19,343 bases of DNA from contig JAVXGM010000018.1 in assembly GCA_036657395.1 (NCBI GenBank), positions 1 to 19,343 of the forward strand, given 5' to 3'. Under the pieces are notes generated by a model. That model did no database searches, was not told where the DNA came from, and saw nothing but the letters and a program-made list of their open reading frames with translations. The stretch is from JAVXGM01 sp036657395 (GTDB taxonomy: Bacteria; Bacillota; Clostridia; Peptostreptococcales; Anaerovoracaceae). Shown here piece by piece: positions 16,287 through 19,343 of the stretch; positions within the stretch are counted from its first letter, which is position 1, and the number at the start of each line of letters is the position of its first letter. Position numbers and translations under genes: made by a program.

Positions 16287-17714
16287 TTACACGTTAATTT
16301 CGGCCGTAATGCCTAATAACTCTTTGTTTTCTTCAAGAATTGGGGTAACAACATTTTTTAGGAACTCTGTTGTCTGTGCTGGAGCACACCCTACGAAATT
16401 TTCCGGCTCCATTAATGCGACGAGCTGGTCTTTTGTCATGTTAAATGCTGGATCAGCGGCAATTCTATCTAATAAATCATTTTCCAAGCCCTCTTCCTTC
16501 ACACGTTTGCCTGCTGCCATGGAATGGGTTCTAATCCTTTCGTGAAGCTCCTGCCTGTCCCCACCAGCCTTTACTGCATCCATAAGGATGTTTTCTGTAG
16601 CCATGAAAGGAAGTTCTCCCAGGAGTCTTGCCTCAATTACCTTAGGATAGACAACAAGGCCAGATGAAATGTTTAAGTACAGTTCTAAAATGCTATCAAC
16701 AGCAAGGAAACCTTCTGAAATGCTGAGCCGTTTGTTGGCGGAATCATCTAGGGTTCGTTCAAACCACTGGGTTGCCGCAGTAAGCGCAGGGTTTAAGGCA
16801 TCAGAAATCACATAATTTCCAAGGGCTGCCATACGTTCGCTACGCATTGGGTTTCGTTTGTAAGCCATTGCGGAGGAACCGATCTGGTTTTTTTCAAAAG
16901 GCTCTTCCACTTCTTTTAGATGTTGAAGAAGTCTGATGTCATTGGAAAATTTATGTCCACTCTGGGCAATGCCACTTAAGATATTTAAAACCTTACTATC
17001 TATCTTTCGAGAATATGTTTGTCCGGAAACAGGATAACATCCTGAATAGCCCATTTTCTTTGCAATCAATGGATCGATTTGCTTTACTTTTTCAATATCA
17101 CCATCAAAGAGCTCAAGGAAACTAGCCTGAGTGCCAGTGGTTCCTTTAGAGCCTAAAAGCAATAAATTATCTAAGAAGTGATCCACATCCTCTAAGTCTA
17201 AAAGTAACTCTTGGATCCATAAAGTGGCACGTTTTCCAACAGTAGTCGGTTGGGCTGGCTGGAAGTGAGTGAATCCTAAAGTAGGAAGATCTTTATACTC
17301 CTTAGCGAAAGTGCTTAGTTTTGCAACAACATTAATAAGTTTGGCTCGGATTAACTTCATTGCTTTTCCCATAGTAATCAAATCAGTATTGTCGCCAACA
17401 TAGCAGGAGGTGGCGCCTAAGTGGATAATCCCCTTGGCATTTGGACATTGAACACCGTAAGCGTATACGTGGGACATTACATCATGTCTCACTACTTTCT
17501 CTCGTTCCTTTGCCACATCATAATTAATATCATCAGCATTGGCAACAAGTTCGTCTATTTGTTTTTGCGAGATATCTATGCCTAATTCCCTTTCTGTTTC
17601 GGCAAGTGCAATCCAAAGTTTTCTCCATGTTCGAAATTTCATTTCTGGAGAGAAGATGTATTGCATTTCCTTGCTTGGATACCGTTCGGATAAGGGGCTT
17701 GTATAATTTTTCAT
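16287..17714 (-). CDS. purB: Adenylosuccinate lyase (long, ADSL-like form)
   Basis: Cleaves adenylosuccinate to AMP plus fumarate and SAICAR to AICAR in purine synthesis. The flexible-loop signature GSSAMAYKRNPMRSE starts at residue 279 and contains the catalytic serine; His150 lies in THFQPAQPTTVGKRATLW and TSCYVGDN (103-110) is a further conserved segment. With ATG 17714 the protein has 475 residues, nearer the human ADSL length than the short B. subtilis PurB (about 430). A TTG at 17717 is possible, as AGGAG at 17725-17729 would be 7 bases from it and 10 from the ATG; I favour the ATG. It is the first gene of the leftward purine operon, behind a good promoter. Confidence 0.95.
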   Translation of the reverse strand: MKNYTSPLSERYPSKEMQYIFSPEMKFRTWRKLWIALAETERELGIDISQKQIDELVANADDINYDVAKEREKVVRHDVMSHVYAYGVQCPNAKGIIHLGATSCYVGDNTDLITMGKAMKLIRAKLINVVAKLSTFAKEYKDLPTLGFTHFQPAQPTTVGKRATLWIQELLLDLEDVDHFLDNLLLLGSKGTTGTQASFLELFDGDIEKVKQIDPLIAKKMGYSGCYPVSGQTYSRKIDSKVLNILSGIAQSGHKFSNDIRLLQHLKEVEEPFEKNQIGSSAMAYKRNPMRSERMAALGNYVISDALNPALTAATQWFERTLDDSANKRLSISEGFLAVDSILELYLNISSGLVVYPKVIEARLLGELPFMATENILMDAVKAGGDRQELHERIRTHSMAAGKRVKEEGLENDLLDRIAADPAFNMTKDQLVALMEPENFVGCAPAQTTEFLKNVVTPILEENKELLGITAEINV

Positions 17715-17757
17715 CAATTTAAATCTCCTATATTTACAATCCTATATTAACCAATAA

Positions 17758-17786
17758 AGTATATCATTCTTAAGGTAAAAATACAA
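17758..17786 (-). promoter_or_regulatory. Promoter of the purB operon
   Basis: On the minus strand TTGTAT (17786-17781) is followed by exactly 17 bases and TATACT (17763-17758). Transcription would begin near 17751, about 37 bases before the purB start. No guanine riboswitch or PurR-box-like element was recognised in the short leader. Confidence 0.7.
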
Positions 17787-17833
17787 TAAGTAGGGCAGAA
17801 GTTTAGCCAAGGTCAAGAAGGCTGAAAAAAGGT

Positions 17834-18694
17834 CTATTTAGGGGACAATTTATAGACTAAAATGGAGGCAATAATTACTAGCCCACTTCCTATTAGAGAA
17901 TTGAACGCTAGAGAGTCTCCCAGGAATAGATTGCCTAGAAGTATAGAAAAGATAATTCCAGAATAGTTGTAAATACTCACCTCTCCTGCAGGTGCCATAC
18001 GATATGAATAGGTTATAGCAATTTGTCCAAGGCCACCAAATATGCCAATAAGGAGTAGCAGCAACAATTGATGCAGGCTTGGGAGAACAAAATCCATACA
18101 CATAAAAGGGATCGTAGCAAGAATCGAGAAGGTTGAGAAATGCATAACTATAGCAAGGCCGTCCACTTTATTTTTGAAATAAGCCAGCAGGGTGTATGCC
18201 ACACTGGAAAATAGAGCACATAAAAGAGCCATAAATAAAGGGAGCATATTGGAATTAAAGGCTGGGTTTGCAACAAAAGCAGCACCTAAAAAGGCCAGTA
18301 TCAGTGCGGGAAATTGTACTTTGGGTATTTTTTCTTTAAGAAAAATTGCAGCCAAAATGGTAATGAAAAATGGGGAAAGCTTCATCAAGGTGGTTACATC
18401 CCCTTGATTTCCATTGGCAGCAGCATAAAACATTACGACCAGACCTAAAAATCCAAAGAGTGATCTTAATATAAGCAGGGGTTGGTGTTTCTTTTTACCA
18501 AAAAAAGAGCCGCCATTTTTTTTAATGAGGACAAAGCATAAAATAAAGCTGACCACATTGCGAAAAAATATCTGTTCCATAAGGGGGATTTGCCCCCCAG
18601 TAAGGTTTACGGCAATTTGCATCGACGAAAATAAAAGGGCAGAGGTACACATAAGTAATGCGCCTTTCTGCCTTTGGGATAGTCTTGAGATCAT
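17834..18694 (-). CDS. DMT-superfamily (EamA) transporter
   Basis: A 286-residue membrane protein with about ten hydrophobic segments arranged as two EamA repeats (roughly residues 10-138 and 150-282). The first repeat has FFRNVVSFILCF after an N-terminal helix, the second GEVSIYNYSGIIFSILLGNLFLGD, both typical of drug/metabolite transporters of the RhaT/YdcZ/S-adenosylmethionine-transporter-like group. Substrate and direction cannot be assigned. AAGAGG before the ATG supports the start. It lies 21 bases after the small NrdD-like gene and is probably cotranscribed with it. No clear terminator separates it from the purB promoter region. Confidence 0.85.
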   Translation of the reverse strand: MISRLSQRQKGALLMCTSALLFSSMQIAVNLTGGQIPLMEQIFFRNVVSFILCFVLIKKNGGSFFGKKKHQPLLILRSLFGFLGLVVMFYAAANGNQGDVTTLMKLSPFFITILAAIFLKEKIPKVQFPALILAFLGAAFVANPAFNSNMLPLFMALLCALFSSVAYTLLAYFKNKVDGLAIVMHFSTFSILATIPFMCMDFVLPSLHQLLLLLLIGIFGGLGQIAITYSYRMAPAGEVSIYNYSGIIFSILLGNLFLGDSLAFNSLIGSGLVIIASILVYKLSPK

Positions 18695-18715
18695 AAGTAC
18701 CTCTTACCTGTAATG

Positions 18716-19006
18716 TTACATTTGCTCCATGGCGGGATTGGAATTTGATCCCAAGGAGTGCTTTACACGATCTTTTTCTTCTGCACTTTTCGCATCGTTC
18801 CAGTTGTCCATGGTGCCTACAAGATAACCAGTAATTCTTCTAATGCGCTGAAAAGAAACGGGAGAAAATTTGTAGTTTAAATCTACGTATTCTCCATCAA
18901 TATGGATGTCAAGACTTTCAAGTTTCCGGTTATGTTTCTCTTGAAGATATGACACGTAAGCTTGGGCCTCAGCAGTTGCTGCGTTTCCTGTAATTTGGAT
19001 ATTCAT
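18716..19006 (-). CDS. Small protein resembling the C-terminal segment of anaerobic ribonucleotide reductase (NrdD)
   Basis: A 96-residue protein of unproven function. Residues 54-85 (RIRRITGYLVG ... AEEKDRVKHSLG) resemble the C-terminal glycyl-radical segment of NrdD, where RRVCGYLG holds the radical glycine and RRVKHL follows; Gly60 here aligns with that glycine. The zinc-binding cysteines that precede this segment in NrdD are absent (the protein contains no cysteine). The N-terminal 50 residues are a charged alpha/beta-looking region (SLDIHIDGEYVDLNYKF). GAGGTG before the ATG supports the start. It shares a divergent intergenic region with tRNA-Arg. It could be a degenerate NrdD-derived protein with a different role. 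Confidence 0.7.
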   Translation of the reverse strand: MNIQITGNAATAEAQAYVSYLQEKHNRKLESLDIHIDGEYVDLNYKFSPVSFQRIRRITGYLVGTMDNWNDAKSAEEKDRVKHSLGSNSNPAMEQM

Positions 19007-19113
19007 TAGTTTACACCTCTGTTTTTATAAAATTCAATATATCATAGATTCCCCAAAAGGTGTGGTATAAAACAATAATTTTGAAATTTTCTCTAAGTGG
19101 GGAAATCAATCTA

Positions 19114-19142
19114 TTGAAAAATCGCTTGCTTAATGGTATGCT
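19114..19142 (+). promoter_or_regulatory. Promoter of tRNA-Arg
   Basis: TTGAAA (19114-19119), exactly 17 bases, then TATGCT (19137-19142). The start would be near 19149, about nine bases before the mature tRNA 5' end. Confidence 0.75.
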
Positions 19143-19157
19143 TATATAGTCTGAGAT

Positions 19158-19233
19158 GCTCCCGTAGCTCAGGGGATAGAGCGTTGGTTTCCTAAATCAT
19201 GCGTCGGAGGTTCGAATCCTCTCGGGAGTGCCA
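19158..19233 (+). tRNA. tRNA-Arg (anticodon CCU)
   Basis: The sequence folds as a full cloverleaf: acceptor GCTCCCG (19158-19164) with CGGGAGT (19223-19229, one G-U pair), D stem GCTC/GAGC, anticodon loop TTCCTAA (19189-19195) with anticodon CCT at 19191-19193, T stem GGAGG/CCTCT and T loop TTCGAAT (19211-19217). The discriminator is G19230 and CCA is encoded (19231-19233). The anticodon reads AGG, arginine. The top pair of the anticodon stem is a T-T mismatch and a G-T wobble lies in the middle, a mildly irregular stem. Confidence 0.96.
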
Positions 19234-19251
19234 TAGCAATAGGTCAAAATA

Positions 19252-19293
19252 GAAACACCCTGCTTTTTGAGAAAAAGCAGGGTGTTTCTGTTT
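19252..19293 (+). terminator. Intrinsic terminator after tRNA-Arg
   Basis: Bases 19252-19268 (GAAACACCCTGCTTTTT) pair perfectly with 19272-19288 around a GAG loop, a 17-bp stem. The downstream U tract is short and broken (TGTTT), because an apparent group II intron begins at 19294 immediately after it. Confidence 0.85.
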
Positions 19294-19343
19294 GTGCGCC
19301 TGGCGGCGCACGTTTCTAACCGGTGCAAGTCCGGAATCCGCCC
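19294..19343 (+). mobile_element. 5' end of a probable group II intron (bacterial class C type), truncated by window end
   Basis: Directly after the terminator hairpin comes GTGCGCC, matching the GUGYG 5' consensus of group II introns. It pairs with GGCGCAC at 19305-19311, and is followed by CCGGTGCAAGTCCGG (19320-19334), which matches the conserved domain I stem-loop with the GUGAAAGUCC-like motif seen in bacterial introns. Group IIC introns are known to insert just downstream of intrinsic terminators, as here. The reverse-transcriptase gene and the 3' end lie outside the window. Only 50 bases are visible. Confidence 0.68.

Noticed and set aside
17816..17833. Possible terminator after the DMT transporter gene
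   Set aside because: Only a four-base AGCC/GGCT pairing with no U run follows the stop codon; not strong enough to list.

Overview
The window looks like chromosome of an anaerobic, low-to-medium GC Gram-positive bacterium of the Clostridia. The signs are strong AGGAGG-type ribosome binding sites, an AT-rich leader, a ferredoxin-dependent 2-oxoacid oxidoreductase, formimino-tetrahydrofolate histidine catabolism, a yybP-ykoY riboswitch and the 5' end of a terminator-associated group II intron. I cannot assign a genus from sequence alone; an amino-acid-fermenting relative of the Peptostreptococcales/Anaerovoracaceae would fit, but that is inference.

Bases 293-9441 (+ strand) hold one tight nine-gene run. 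hutH, hutU, hutI, a stand-alone formimino-THF cyclodeaminase and a stand-alone glutamate formiminotransferase take histidine to glutamate, ammonia and 5,10-methenyl-THF. Four genes for a 2-oxoacid:ferredoxin oxidoreductase (alpha, beta, 2x[4Fe-4S] delta, gamma) follow without a visible terminator. If the oxidoreductase accepts 2-oxoglutarate, the run would carry histidine carbon on to a CoA thioester and reduced ferredoxin. The run ends at a bidirectional hairpin shared with the opposing gene.

Bases 9554-12407 (- strand) are a P2A-type cation ATPase. Its leader has a well-formed sigma-A promoter, a yybP-ykoY (Mn2+) aptamer and a 17-bp intrinsic terminator that overlaps the 3' strand of the aptamer P1 helix. 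This points to Mn2+-induced cation (Mn2+/Ca2+) export. The transport-site residues resemble the single-site Listeria pump LMCA1.

Bases 12483-17786 (- strand) are an apparent operon in the order purB-purA-alr-tetR-lysE: AMP synthesis, D-alanine supply, and a TetR regulator with a LysE/ArgO-type amino-acid exporter. A promoter is visible upstream of purB.

Bases 17834-19006 (- strand) are a small protein resembling the C-terminal glycyl-radical segment of anaerobic ribonucleotide reductase NrdD, followed by a DMT/EamA transporter. Bases 19114-19343 (+ strand) hold a promoter, tRNA-Arg(CCU), a perfect 17-bp terminator hairpin, and directly after it the 5' end of a probable group IIC intron that runs off the window.
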